Notes under the pieces: generated by a model
The model's database searches: none
Told to the model about the DNA's origin: nothing
The model's input: the letters and a program-made list of their open reading frames with translations, nothing else
In this document: positions 43,541-51,276 of the stretch, in pieces
How positions within the stretch are numbered: the first letter of the stretch is position 1
How the letters are laid out: every line of letters starts with the position of its first letter
Position numbers and translations under genes: made by a program
Origin: Streptomyces gilvus
Lineage (GTDB): Bacteria > Actinomycetota > Actinomycetes > Streptomycetales > Streptomycetaceae
DNA length: 64,000 bases
Direction: 5' to 3'
Assembly (NCBI RefSeq): GCF_022513565.1
Contig: NZ_JAKWBE010000036.1
Span: 18,777 to 82,776, forward strand

Positions 43541-43681
43541 ATGGACGAGGACGCGCCCGCCCGGGCGGTGTACGCGGCGACCGTCCGGGGCCGTACGGCA
43601 CCGCCCGCCGCGGACGTCTTCATCGCGGTGCTCCGGGAGGCGGCGGCCCGTCTCCCCCAGGGGCCCCACCCCATGGCGTAG
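43541..43681 (+). pseudogene. 3' remnant of a LysR-type regulator gene
   Basis: 46 codons, ATG 43541 to TAG 43681, reading ARAVYAATVRGRTAPPA and FIAVLREAAARL, which resembles the last strand and helix of LysR effector domains. There is no ribosome site or HTH. Together with the RidA tail it looks like what is left of a divergent ridA/lysR pair after an internal deletion. Alternatively it is a small unrelated gene. Confidence 0.4.
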
Positions 43682-43756
43682 ACCACTTCCGTCACGCGAT
43701 ACTGCGACCGTCCGCACCACGCTCCCCCACGACGGCGACGGAAGGACCGAACTCCC

Positions 43757-45010
43757 TTGATTTCCCTACGTGTTCGGATCGGCATCCTCGGACTGGCCAT
43801 GATGGCCTCGGTGGCCTCCCCGGTGACGGCGAGCGCCGCCGCGGCCGCCCCCTCCCCCACCGTCGAGGAACAGCGCCTCGACAAGGCGGTGCCGCAGGAG
43901 ATACTCCGGCGGTCCGGATTCGACGCCGTGGCACCCGGGTTGGCCCGGGAGCTGGGCTCGGCGCACTCCTACGCCCAGGCGCGGCGGATCGTCGTGCGCG
44001 AGGGATCGGCGCTGTGGCGGCGGGCCGTGGACCGGGTGCAGGGGCGCGGGCCGGCCGGCGGGGATCTGAGCCGGGACGACGACCGGCCGCTGTACTGGGC
44101 CAGGCTGGGGCTGACCCGGGAAGTGCGGACCTGGGAGCCGGGGTTCGGGCTGAGTGAGGCGCAACGCAGCGCGCTGATCGAGCAGTTGGAGCGGACCTTT
44201 CGGGGACATTCCGACGTGCGCTATCCGCACGGCAAGGGGCTCAGGCGGATCCTGGTCACCGGCTTCGACCCGTTCACCCTCGACCGGGACATCCGGATCT
44301 CCAATCCCTCCGGCGCCGCCGCGCTCGCCCTCGACGGCACGGTGATCCGGACCGCGAAGGGCCCGGCGCGGATCGAGACGGTCGTCTTCCCGGTGCGCTG
44401 GCACGACTTCGCGCAGGGGACGGTGGAGCGGACGCTGCGGCGGTATCTGCCGAGGGTCGACCTGTTCACCACGGTGAGCCAGGGGCGGGTCGGGCGGTTC
44501 GACGTGGAGCGGACCAACGGGGCCTGGCGGGGCGGCTTCCCGGACAACGACAACGTCTCGCGCACCGAGACCGTCCCGGTGACCGACCCCGCCTCGCAGC
44601 CGCAGTGGACGACGACCACACTGCCGTACCGGCAGATCGTGGCCGCGGACACGGGACGGTTCCCGGTCTACGACCACACCGAGGTGACCGAGATCCCGGC
44701 GGGAGGGACGACGGAGGTCGTACGGCCGGACGGGCCCACCCCGGGGTCGACGGCGCGGGCCGGGGGCGGCGGGAACTACCTCTCCAACGAGATCGCCTAC
44801 CGGGCGACCCTGCTGCGGGACCGGCTGGGGCTGCACGACACGCTGCCGGGCGGGCATGTGCACACGCCGGTGCTGCAGTTCGGAGCGGGCAACACGGATC
44901 CGGCGACCGGGACGGTGACCGATCCGGAGTTCGTGCGCAACCGGCTGGACATCGTGGCGCAGGTGCGGGCGATCCTGACGGTGGCGGCCGACGCGGCCTT
45001 CGGGACGTGA
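43757..45010 (+). CDS. secreted pyroglutamyl-peptidase I-like protein with Ser for Cys
   Basis: 417 residues from TTG 43757. A signal peptide ends around SAAAAA (residue 30). A helical N-terminal extension (about 33-160) precedes a C15 peptidase fold: ILVTGFDPF...ISNPSGAAALALDG, TVSQGRVGRFDVERTNGA (Glu251), GGGGNYLSNEIAYRATLL and GGHVHTPVLQ (His369). In active enzymes the motif is Y-x-C-N; here it is Y-L-S343-N, so the catalytic Cys is replaced. Family members remove N-terminal pyroglutamate in the cytosol; secretion, the extension and Ser343 make this a divergent branch, possibly a serine-type or non-catalytic protein. Confidence 0.82.
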   Translation: MISLRVRIGILGLAMMASVASPVTASAAAAAPSPTVEEQRLDKAVPQEILRRSGFDAVAPGLARELGSAHSYAQARRIVVREGSALWRRAVDRVQGRGPAGGDLSRDDDRPLYWARLGLTREVRTWEPGFGLSEAQRSALIEQLERTFRGHSDVRYPHGKGLRRILVTGFDPFTLDRDIRISNPSGAAALALDGTVIRTAKGPARIETVVFPVRWHDFAQGTVERTLRRYLPRVDLFTTVSQGRVGRFDVERTNGAWRGGFPDNDNVSRTETVPVTDPASQPQWTTTTLPYRQIVAADTGRFPVYDHTEVTEIPAGGTTEVVRPDGPTPGSTARAGGGGNYLSNEIAYRATLLRDRLGLHDTLPGGHVHTPVLQFGAGNTDPATGTVTDPEFVRNRLDIVAQVRAILTVAADAAFGT

Positions 45011-45016
45011 GCGGCT

Positions 45017-45817
45017 TCAGGACGTGACCGGCTGGTCCTCGGAGTCGTCCACCCCCGGCTCTCCCTCCCCGCTCTCCTCGCCCAGCAGTTCCCGCGCCAT
45101 CAGCGTCGCGCCCGCCACCGCGCCCGGCATCAGGAACACCGCCACGAACGGCACCACGAAGGCGACGGCCAGCGGGGTGCCGAAGCCCCAGACGAGGGTC
45201 CGGCGGGAGCGCAGGAGGGCGAGGCGGGCGCGGAGTTCGACGCCACGCCGCTGGAGGGCGACGGCGGTGAGTTCCTCGGTGAGGAAGAAACCGGTGACGA
45301 GGAAGCCGATCACCGGGATCACCGTCTGGCCGACGAACGGGATGAAACCGAGGGCGAACAGCAGCACGCCCCACAGCGCGGCACGGACGACGATCCGCAG
45401 GCTGTCGCGGGCCGAGATCCACAGCTCGCGCCAGAGCGGCAGCCCGGACTCGGGGGCCGTGCCGTCGGGGGACACGTCCCGGTCGACCTTCTCGGAGAGG
45501 TTCTCGTAGAAGGGCTGGCCGATCAGGAGGGTGACGGCGGTGAAGGTGACGACGGCCAGCAGCAGTCCGAGGGCGAACAGCACGGCGGTGAGCAGCCCGC
45601 GGAAGACGCCTCGCCAGGGGCTGGACCAGTGGTCGGCGAAGGGGGTCGACCAGCCGACGAGGTCCTCGCCCCACACGGCGAGAAAGACGAGGGCGGCCAC
45701 GTACAGGACGAGGGTTATCAGACCCGGGAGCAGGCCGAAGCCGTACTGTCTCCCGTGCCCGGCCACCCAGCGTTGGCCCTTCAGGAGATAGGTGAAGCCC
45801 GCCCCAAGATCGCGCAT
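45017..45817 (-). CDS. EI24-domain / CysZ-like membrane protein
   Basis: 266 residues. At least four strong hydrophobic segments (about 28-48, 72-100, 145-175 and 215-235) fit the EI24/CysZ family. FTAVTLLIGQPFYENLSEKV and ALGFIPFVGQTVIPVIGFLV (shown as LLIGQPFYENLSEKV and FIPFVGQTVIPVIGFLV) are its hallmarks. CysZ transports sulfate in enterobacteria; in actinomycetes the substrate is untested. The acidic C-terminal tail (EESGEGEPGVDDSEDQ) is cytosolic. It is followed upstream by the helical hypothetical gene on the same strand (10-bp gap). Confidence 0.82.
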   Translation of the reverse strand: MRDLGAGFTYLLKGQRWVAGHGRQYGFGLLPGLITLVLYVAALVFLAVWGEDLVGWSTPFADHWSSPWRGVFRGLLTAVLFALGLLLAVVTFTAVTLLIGQPFYENLSEKVDRDVSPDGTAPESGLPLWRELWISARDSLRIVVRAALWGVLLFALGFIPFVGQTVIPVIGFLVTGFFLTEELTAVALQRRGVELRARLALLRSRRTLVWGFGTPLAVAFVVPFVAVFLMPGAVAGATLMARELLGEESGEGEPGVDDSEDQPVTS

Positions 45818-45827
45818 GGGGAAGACT

Positions 45828-46691
45828 TTACGTTGTCGGCACCGCCACGACGATCCCCCTCTCGGCCGCGGGTGCCACCGCCGCCGACACCCGTGTCGCC
45901 GCCGCCCGGGCCAGCCGCCCCGCGCGCGTGGCCGCCGCGAGGAGCAGGGGCTGGAGCTGTTCCAGGGCCGAGACGACCAGTTCCTCGCCGGTGACCAGCA
46001 CCGGCCCGGCGGCCTTCGTCGTCGCCGCGGCCGCCTCCGTGAGGTCGGCCAGCGGCGGGAGGGTGGCGCGGACGACGCCCGCTCCCGTGGCCGCCGCGCG
46101 TTCGGCGAGGGCGACCTGGAGCGGCATCAGGGGGGCCAGGGCGGCGGTCAGGGCGTCGGCGATGCGGCGCAGCTCCGGGGAGGAGTCGCGCAGGACGTCG
46201 GCCGCGGCGCGCAGGAGGGGCGTGACGGCGAGCAGGGCGCCCGCGGCCACGCCGGCCGTCGCGGGGATCACGGGTGACGTCGCCTCTAGAAGGTCGCCGA
46301 GGGCGTCCGCGAACTCCTCGACGGCCGGTTCCACCGCGTCCAGCACGGGCAGCAGGCTGTCGCCGAGGGCGGTCAGCAGGGCCTGCGCCGGTTCGCTGAC
46401 CGGGTGGACGGCTAGCGGCGCCCCGCTGGTGCCGAGGCGGGTGAGGGTGTCGACGATGCGGTAGAAGGCCTCCTGGGCCTGCGGCGAGGCGCTGGCCTCC
46501 GCCAGCGCCCCGGTCGTCTCGCGCAGCACCCGCAGCACGTCGGCGCCCGAGCCGTCGCGCGGGTCGAAGGTGTTGAGGGCGATCCTGGTGATGTTGTGGG
46601 CCGTGTCCAGGAGTTGGCCGGTGATGTCGGTGGTGTTGCGTGCCATGCGCAGCACGTCCTGCCTCTTGGGGAGCGGAGGGATCGTTGCCAT
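45828..46691 (-). CDS. alanine-rich helical hypothetical protein
   Basis: 287 residues from ATG 46691. It is almost entirely helix-forming, rich in Ala, Leu, Thr and Val, with no signal peptide and one moderately hydrophobic stretch (about 142-160, PATAGVAAGALLAVTPLLRA). The pattern resembles membrane-associated or granule-coating amphipathic helices, but no family is recognised. It is probably cotranscribed with the EI24-type gene 10 bp downstream. Confidence 0.65.
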   Translation of the reverse strand: MATIPPLPKRQDVLRMARNTTDITGQLLDTAHNITRIALNTFDPRDGSGADVLRVLRETTGALAEASASPQAQEAFYRIVDTLTRLGTSGAPLAVHPVSEPAQALLTALGDSLLPVLDAVEPAVEEFADALGDLLEATSPVIPATAGVAAGALLAVTPLLRAAADVLRDSSPELRRIADALTAALAPLMPLQVALAERAAATGAGVVRATLPPLADLTEAAAATTKAAGPVLVTGEELVVSALEQLQPLLLAAATRAGRLARAAATRVSAAVAPAAERGIVVAVPTT

Positions 46692-46889
46692 GGGCTCTCC
46701 TCGCCTCACGGACGTCACCGGTCGGTCGCCCTCTCAGCATGCCCCCTTCGCGTGCCGCGTGCTGGGCCATCCGGGGCATCGGTGACGCGAACTCTCGCCG
46801 CGTGCGGTTGAGTCGTACAGGTACATCGCGCCGTATCGATCTCGGGGAGCTCCCACAGAGGCGTGCAGCGGTTCAGGTGAGGAGAGCGG

Positions 46890-48041
46890 ATGACGAAGGA
46901 GATCCACGGCACCGTCGCCGATGGCTTCGAGTCGGTGCGTGAGGAGTTCGCCGCGTTCGTCGCGGGGGAACGGGACGACTACGAAGGGCAGTTGTGCGCC
47001 TATGTGCACGGCCGCAGGGTCGTCGACCTGTGGGCGGGGGACGGTGTCGAGGCCGACTCCCTCTACGCCGTGTACTCGTCGACCAAGGGGGCCGCGCATC
47101 TCGTGGTGGCCCTGCTGGTGCAGGACGGCACGCTGGAACTGGACCGCAAAGTCACCTACTACTGGCCGGAGTTCGCCGCGGAGGGCAAGGGGTCGGTCAC
47201 GCTGCGCGAGCTGGTCTCGCACCGGGCGGGCGTGGTCGGCACCGACACCGGCTTCACGGCCGAGGAGATGGCCGACGACCGGGCGATGGCGGAGCGGCTC
47301 GCCGACCAGAAGCCGTTCTGGCGTCCGGGTTCGGCGTTCGGCTACCACGCGCTGGTGATCGGCGCGCTGACCGGTGAGGTGGTGCGGCGGGCCACCGGGC
47401 ACACGCTCCAGCAGGTGTACGAGGAGCGGGTCCGGGCCCCGTACGGCCTCGACTTCCACCTGGGGCTGCCTACCGCGCTGGAGTCCCGCTTCCGGTCCGT
47501 GCAGCCGATGATGCCGAACCCGCAGCAGCAGGCGGCGCTGGACGCGGCCCGGACCGGACCGCACACGCTGGGCTCGATCGCCTTCAACACGCATGTGCCG
47601 AACCCGGGGACGCTGGTCGACTACGCCAACTCCCGTACCGTGCGCGCCAAGGGGCCGGCGTCGGCGGGCGGGGTGGCGGCGGCGCGCGGGCTGGCCGGGA
47701 TGTACGCGGCGACGATCAGCGGACTCGCCGAACGGCCGCCGCTGCTGAAGCCGGACACGATCGCCGAGGTCGGGCAGATCCACTCCGTCGGCTACGACCT
47801 GGTGGCCCGCACCCACAGGTCGTACGGCCTCGGCTTCCAGGCCACCGCCGACACCTGGCACCCCTTCCTGGGCGCGGGCGCCTTCGGCCACAGCGGCGCC
47901 GGCGGCTCCCAGGCCTTCGCCGATCCCCGCACCGGCCTCTCCTACGGCTACACCCGCCGCCGCCTCGCCTTCCCGGGCGGCGCGGCCCCGGAAAACCAAC
48001 GCCTGGTCAGAGCGGTCCACACGGCGGCACTGGCGAACTGA
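46890..48041 (+). CDS. serine hydrolase (EstB/LipL-like, beta-lactamase fold)
   Basis: 383 residues, ATG behind GAGGAGAG. Motifs are S63-S-T-K66 (nucleophile and base), a Tyr in FGYHALVIG (YxN position) and GHSGAGGSQAFADP (KTG equivalent). This is the family VIII esterase pattern, which hydrolyses short esters and only rarely beta-lactams. No signal peptide is present, so it is cytosolic. Its last codons and stop lie inside the first unit of the 160-bp tandem repeat. Confidence 0.9.
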   Translation: MTKEIHGTVADGFESVREEFAAFVAGERDDYEGQLCAYVHGRRVVDLWAGDGVEADSLYAVYSSTKGAAHLVVALLVQDGTLELDRKVTYYWPEFAAEGKGSVTLRELVSHRAGVVGTDTGFTAEEMADDRAMAERLADQKPFWRPGSAFGYHALVIGALTGEVVRRATGHTLQQVYEERVRAPYGLDFHLGLPTALESRFRSVQPMMPNPQQQAALDAARTGPHTLGSIAFNTHVPNPGTLVDYANSRTVRAKGPASAGGVAAARGLAGMYAATISGLAERPPLLKPDTIAEVGQIHSVGYDLVARTHRSYGLGFQATADTWHPFLGAGAFGHSGAGGSQAFADPRTGLSYGYTRRRLAFPGGAAPENQRLVRAVHTAALAN

Positions 48042-48512
48042 CCGCACAGCACCGTCCGATCCCCGCCCCCGGAACAGCCCCCGGCCAGCCCCACCCAACG
48101 GCACAGGCCCACCAACAGCACCTGTCCCGACGACACCGGCCGCGAAGAGAGCCATAGGGGGCGCCCCGGTGTCGAGGCGCCGAACGCGCGAAGGCGAACT
48201 GACCGCACAGCACCGTCCGATCCCCGCCCCCGGAACAGCCCCCGACCAACCCCCCAACGGCACAGGCCCACCAACAGCACCTATCCCGACGACACCGGCC
48301 GCGAAGAGAGCCATAGGGGGCACCCCGGTGTCGAGGCGCCGAACGCGCGAAGGCGAACTGACCGCACAGCACCGTCCGATGCCCGCCCCCGGAACAGCCC
48401 CCGGCCAACCCCGCCCAACGGCACGGGCCCACCAACAGCACCTGTCCCGACGACACCGGCCGCGAAGAGAGCCGTAGGGGGCGCGCCGGTGTCGAGGGGC
48501 CGAACGCGCGGA
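48032..48512. repeat. three tandem copies of a ~160-bp unit
   Basis: Units 48032-48192 (161 bp), 48193-48351 (159 bp) and 48352-48512 (161 bp) each begin GGCGAACTGACCGCACAGCA and end with GTGTCGAGG..CCGAACGCGCG. They are nearly identical by eye. The first includes the end of the upstream esterase gene (GCG AAC TGA), so the gene's tail and downstream DNA were multiplied. Spacing is not a multiple of three and no gene is convincing inside. Confidence 0.95.
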
Positions 48513-48551
48513 GGCGCGCAGCGCTGAGCACGATCGGTCCCTCGACACCGG
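48486..48551. terminator. long inverted repeat closing the tandem array
   Basis: CCGGTGTCGAGGGGCCGA (48486-48503) pairs with 48534-48551 at 17 of 18 positions, enclosing a 30-nt GC-rich loop with its own small stem (GCGC). It lies 49 bp beyond the oxidoreductase stop and may terminate that gene, or act as a recombination or REP-like element. Confidence 0.7.
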
Positions 48552-48600
48552 CACAAAGCGCCCCCGGAGGCGAACGAAGCCAAAAGAAGGAGAGCCGGCG

Positions 48601-49599
48601 CTACAGCTTGACGATCATCTTGCCCGTGTTGTCGCCGCGCAGGACGCCGAGGAACGCCTCCAGGTTGTTCTCGATGCCCTCGACCACGGTCTCCCGGTAC
48701 TTCAGCTCGCCCGAGGCGACCCACGGGGCCACCTCCCGGACGAACTGCGGCTGCAGGTCGTAGTGGTCGCCGACGAGGAAGCCCTCGATGCGGCCGCGGG
48801 TCTGGATCAGCCGGGGGAGGTTGCGCGGGCCCGGCGCGGGCTCGGTGTTGTTGTAGACGGAGATCATCCCGCACACGGCGATCCGGCCGCCCTGGTTGAG
48901 CTGCCCGATCGCGGCCTCCAGGTGGTCGCCGCCGACGTTGTCGAAGTAGACGTCGATCCCGTCGGGCGCGGCCTCGCGCAGCTGCTCGCTCACCGGGCCG
49001 TTCTTGTAGTTGAACGCGGCGTCGAAGCCGTACTCCTCGACGAGCAGCTTGACCTTCTCGTCGGAGCCGGCCGAGCCGATGACCCGCGAGGCGCCCTTCA
49101 GCTTGGCGATCTGCCCGACCTGGCTGCCGACGGCGCCGGCCGCGCCGGAGACGAAGACGGAGTCGCCCTCTTTGAAGGACGCGGTGCGCAGCAGACCGGC
49201 GTAGGCGGTGAGGCCGGTCATGCCGAGGACGCCGAGGTACGTCGACAGGGGCGCGGCGTCCGCGTCCACCTTGACGGCGTTCTTGGCGTCCACCACCGCG
49301 TACTCGCGCCAGCCGAAGAAGTGCAGCACGTGGTCGCCGACGGCGATGCCCTCGGCGTTGGAGGCGACGACCTCGCCGACCGCGCCGCCCTGCATGACCT
49401 TGCCCAGCTCGAAGGGGGCGACGTAGGACTTCGCGGCGCTCATCCGGCCGCGCATGTACGGGTCGACGGAGAGGTACTCGTTGCGGACGAGGACCTGGCC
49501 CTCGCCCGGCGTCGGGGCCTCCGTCTCGACCAGGGCGAAGTCCTCGGGCTTCGGCCAGCCGACGGGACGGCTGAGCAGGTGCCATTCGCGGTTGATCAT
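48601..49599 (-). CDS. NADP-dependent MDR-family oxidoreductase (CurA / LTB4 dehydrogenase-like)
   Basis: 332 residues. REWHLLSRPVGWPKPEDFAL starts the typical N-domain, VDPYMRGRM follows, and SGAAGAVGSQVGQIAKL is the nucleotide-binding AAxGxxG motif. No Zn-binding Cys are present. The family reduces the double bond of enones. It is divergent from a MarR gene with paired operators over its TTGACA promoter, so expression is likely induced by a ligand of that regulator. Confidence 0.93.
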   Translation of the reverse strand: MINREWHLLSRPVGWPKPEDFALVETEAPTPGEGQVLVRNEYLSVDPYMRGRMSAAKSYVAPFELGKVMQGGAVGEVVASNAEGIAVGDHVLHFFGWREYAVVDAKNAVKVDADAAPLSTYLGVLGMTGLTAYAGLLRTASFKEGDSVFVSGAAGAVGSQVGQIAKLKGASRVIGSAGSDEKVKLLVEEYGFDAAFNYKNGPVSEQLREAAPDGIDVYFDNVGGDHLEAAIGQLNQGGRIAVCGMISVYNNTEPAPGPRNLPRLIQTRGRIEGFLVGDHYDLQPQFVREVAPWVASGELKYRETVVEGIENNLEAFLGVLRGDNTGKMIVKL

Positions 49600-49644
49600 G
49601 ACAGGGCCTTTCCTTGCGTGTGTGGTGCCTGCGGAGGCAAATAC

Positions 49645-49690
49645 TTCAGTACCTGAAACAACAATGACGCTGAATATTTCAGGTTGTCAA
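49645..49690 (-). promoter_or_regulatory. promoter of the oxidoreductase gene with two MarR-type operators
   Basis: On the minus strand TTGACA (49690-49685) and TCATTG (49667-49662) are spaced 17 bp. Site 2, CTGAA-TAT-TTCAG (49670-49682), fills the spacer. Site 1, TTCAG-TAC-CTGAA (49645-49657), lies downstream of the -10, centres 25 bp apart. Both are perfect 5-bp inverted pairs, consistent with repression by the divergent MarR protein. Confidence 0.75.
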
Positions 49691-49711
49691 GTAACGGGGT
49701 ACCCTGGAGCC

Positions 49712-50149
49712 ATGTCCACCACACCGAAGACCCGTCGGCCCGACGCGCTGACCCTGGAGGTCGTCGAGCTCATCGGCGATGTCGTGGCGCGCTTCTACGC
49801 GGACTACGAGGACGCGGCGGGCGAGCACGCGCTCACCGGGGCCCAGGCGCGGCTGCTGAGCCTGCTGTCGCTGGAGCCGCTGCCGATGCGGAAGCTGGCG
49901 CAGAAGCTGAAGTGCGAGCCGTCCAACGTCACCGGGATCGTGGACCGGCTGGAGTCGCGGGGACTGGTGGAGCGCCGCCCGGACCCGGCGGACCGCCGGG
50001 TGAAGCTGGCGGCGGCGACGGACGAGGGCCGCCGGGTCGCCCGGGAGCTGCGCGAGGGCCTGCGCTTCGCCCGCGAGCCCCTCGCGGGCCTCTCCGACGA
50101 GGAGCGCCTGTCTTTGCGGGATTTGCTACAGCGGATGCTGGCAGCCTGA
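49712..50149 (+). CDS. MarR-family regulator
   Basis: 145 residues, ATG behind CCTGGAGCC. The winged HTH is LPMRKLAQKLKCEPSNVTG with IVDRLESRGLVERRPDPADRR, shown by its parts SNVTGIVDRLESRGLVERR and DPADRRVK (the conserved DxRxK wing). It should repress the divergent oxidoreductase gene through the operators at 49645-49682, with release by a phenolic or electrophilic ligand. No Cys sensor is obvious apart from Cys in LKCEPSN, which sits at the start of the recognition helix. Confidence 0.93.
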   Translation: MSTTPKTRRPDALTLEVVELIGDVVARFYADYEDAAGEHALTGAQARLLSLLSLEPLPMRKLAQKLKCEPSNVTGIVDRLESRGLVERRPDPADRRVKLAAATDEGRRVARELREGLRFAREPLAGLSDEERLSLRDLLQRMLAA

Positions 50150-50150
50150 C

Positions 50151-50203
50151 CCGAGAGCGGCCCCGAGGCCCAGAACCGGACTGAAGCCGAGAGCGGCCCC
50201 GAG
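50151..50203. repeat. 17-bp direct repeat between MarR and the SCO2400-like gene
   Basis: CCGAGAGCGGCCCCGAG occurs at 50151-50167 and 50187-50203. It lies in the short gap between convergent genes, with no further structure. Confidence 0.7.
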
Positions 50204-50205
50204 CC

Positions 50206-51018
50206 TCAGCTGCACCACCACAGGAATCGCGTGCAGGAATGCGACGGGGACGGGGTCGGGCTGGGGGCAGAGGTCGTCGGGGCCGCAGTCGCGGTGGGGG
50301 TCGCTGCCGGGCCGGTCGGGGCGGGGGTGCTCGGGCGGGGGGTGGTCGTCGCGGACTGGGTGTCCTGGGTGGGCTTGGCGTCCTTGGACTTGTCCTTGGG
50401 GGACTTGGACGGGGAGGTCGTGGGGGCGGCCGTGGAGTCGGGAGCACCCGCGCCTGTCCTGTCGACCGCCGGCTTCGCTGTCGTGCCCGTCTCCTTCGAG
50501 GCGTCGCCGTCCACCGAGTCGCCCCCGGCCGCGGCCGGCTTCGGGGTGGAGAAGGGCGCGTCCATGCCCAGCTCCGCGAGGCTGAGCCCGCCGGCGGCGA
50601 GCACGACCGCCGCGGCGATCAGCAGCGTCCTTCGGCGCCGGCGCCGATGCGCCGCGGCCTTGCGGTCACGCCGACTGGCGGCGCCCCCGGGACCCGTGGA
50701 ACCGGCGGCCGCGTCGACCTCCCCCGCGTCACCGCCGCGTCCGCGTCCACGCCCCCGGCTCTGCGCGCGCCGCGCCGCCCGGCCCTCCGCCGGGGCTGCC
50801 GCCTCCCGGTGGCCGCCGTCCTCGGTGCCGCCCAACTCGGCGCCGCCACCCTCCGCCCCGTCGCCCTCGTCGCCGTACGGGCCCTCGTCGCCGTAGCCGT
50901 CGTACGCGGGCACGCGCGCGTGTTCCGTCTGTGCGCGGAGCTCTTCGAGGGAGGCGCCGCAGCCCGGGCAGGCGAGGGCGCCGTTGAGGTGCCGTCGGCA
51001 CGGGTGGCAGTAGTCCAT
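50206..51018 (-). CDS. zinc-ribbon, single-TM protein with Ser/Thr/Pro-rich tail (SCO2400-like)
   Basis: 270 residues. An N-terminal zinc ribbon (CHPCRRHLNG and CPGCG, four Cys within the first 20 residues) is followed by an acidic then Arg-rich cytoplasmic region, a membrane segment (about 131-150, LLIAAAVVLAAGGLSLAEL) and an outside Thr/Pro/Ala-rich tail. It closely resembles an uncharacterised Streptomyces family known by the S. coelicolor locus SCO2400 (from memory). The layout suggests a membrane sensor or signalling protein; no partner is evident. It is divergent from the sugar-catabolic gene at 51277. Confidence 0.75.
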   Translation of the reverse strand: MDYCHPCRRHLNGALACPGCGASLEELRAQTEHARVPAYDGYGDEGPYGDEGDGAEGGGAELGGTEDGGHREAAAPAEGRAARRAQSRGRGRGRGGDAGEVDAAAGSTGPGGAASRRDRKAAAHRRRRRRTLLIAAAVVLAAGGLSLAELGMDAPFSTPKPAAAGGDSVDGDASKETGTTAKPAVDRTGAGAPDSTAAPTTSPSKSPKDKSKDAKPTQDTQSATTTPRPSTPAPTGPAATPTATAAPTTSAPSPTPSPSHSCTRFLWWCS

Positions 51019-51191
51019 GACGCGGGAAGACTAAGTTCCTGGCCGGTCACGTTCATAGTCACGGCTGTGAAGGTTGTGTGGCGAACCACCCGTTGCGGCG
51101 TGGCGAGTTGAGGCATCTCTCCCGATCGCACCGAAACCGCCGGCGAAAGCCGCACCGAAAGCAGTGTCGAAACCGTTATGCGTTCGACCCA

Positions 51192-51251
51192 TTGACACTC
51201 CCCATACCCCGTCCTTACTGTCACGCCAGCATTTCGAACGTGTGACGAAAT
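51192..51251 (+). promoter_or_regulatory. promoter and downstream inverted repeat of the sugar dehydratase operon
   Basis: TTGACA (51192-51197) and TACTGT (51216-51221) are spaced 18 bp, a near-consensus promoter. ATTTCG (51231-51236) and CGAAAT (51246-51251) form perfect arms around 9 bp just after the expected start of transcription, well placed for a repressor. The regulator gene is not in the window. Confidence 0.65.
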
Positions 51252-51276
51252 CTCGAACAGCTGAGGGGCTATCTCC

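Noticed and set aside
48032..48512. Tandem repeats as a possible CRISPR array
   Set aside because: Units are about 160 bp and nearly identical throughout, with no short repeat-spacer alternation and no cas genes.
46734..48554. A 606-codon open frame on the minus strand opposite the esterase and through the tandem repeats
   Set aside because: It is antisense to a well-supported enzyme, its protein is repetitive Arg/Gly/Cys-rich noise, and its openness follows from high GC plus the duplicated 160-bp units.
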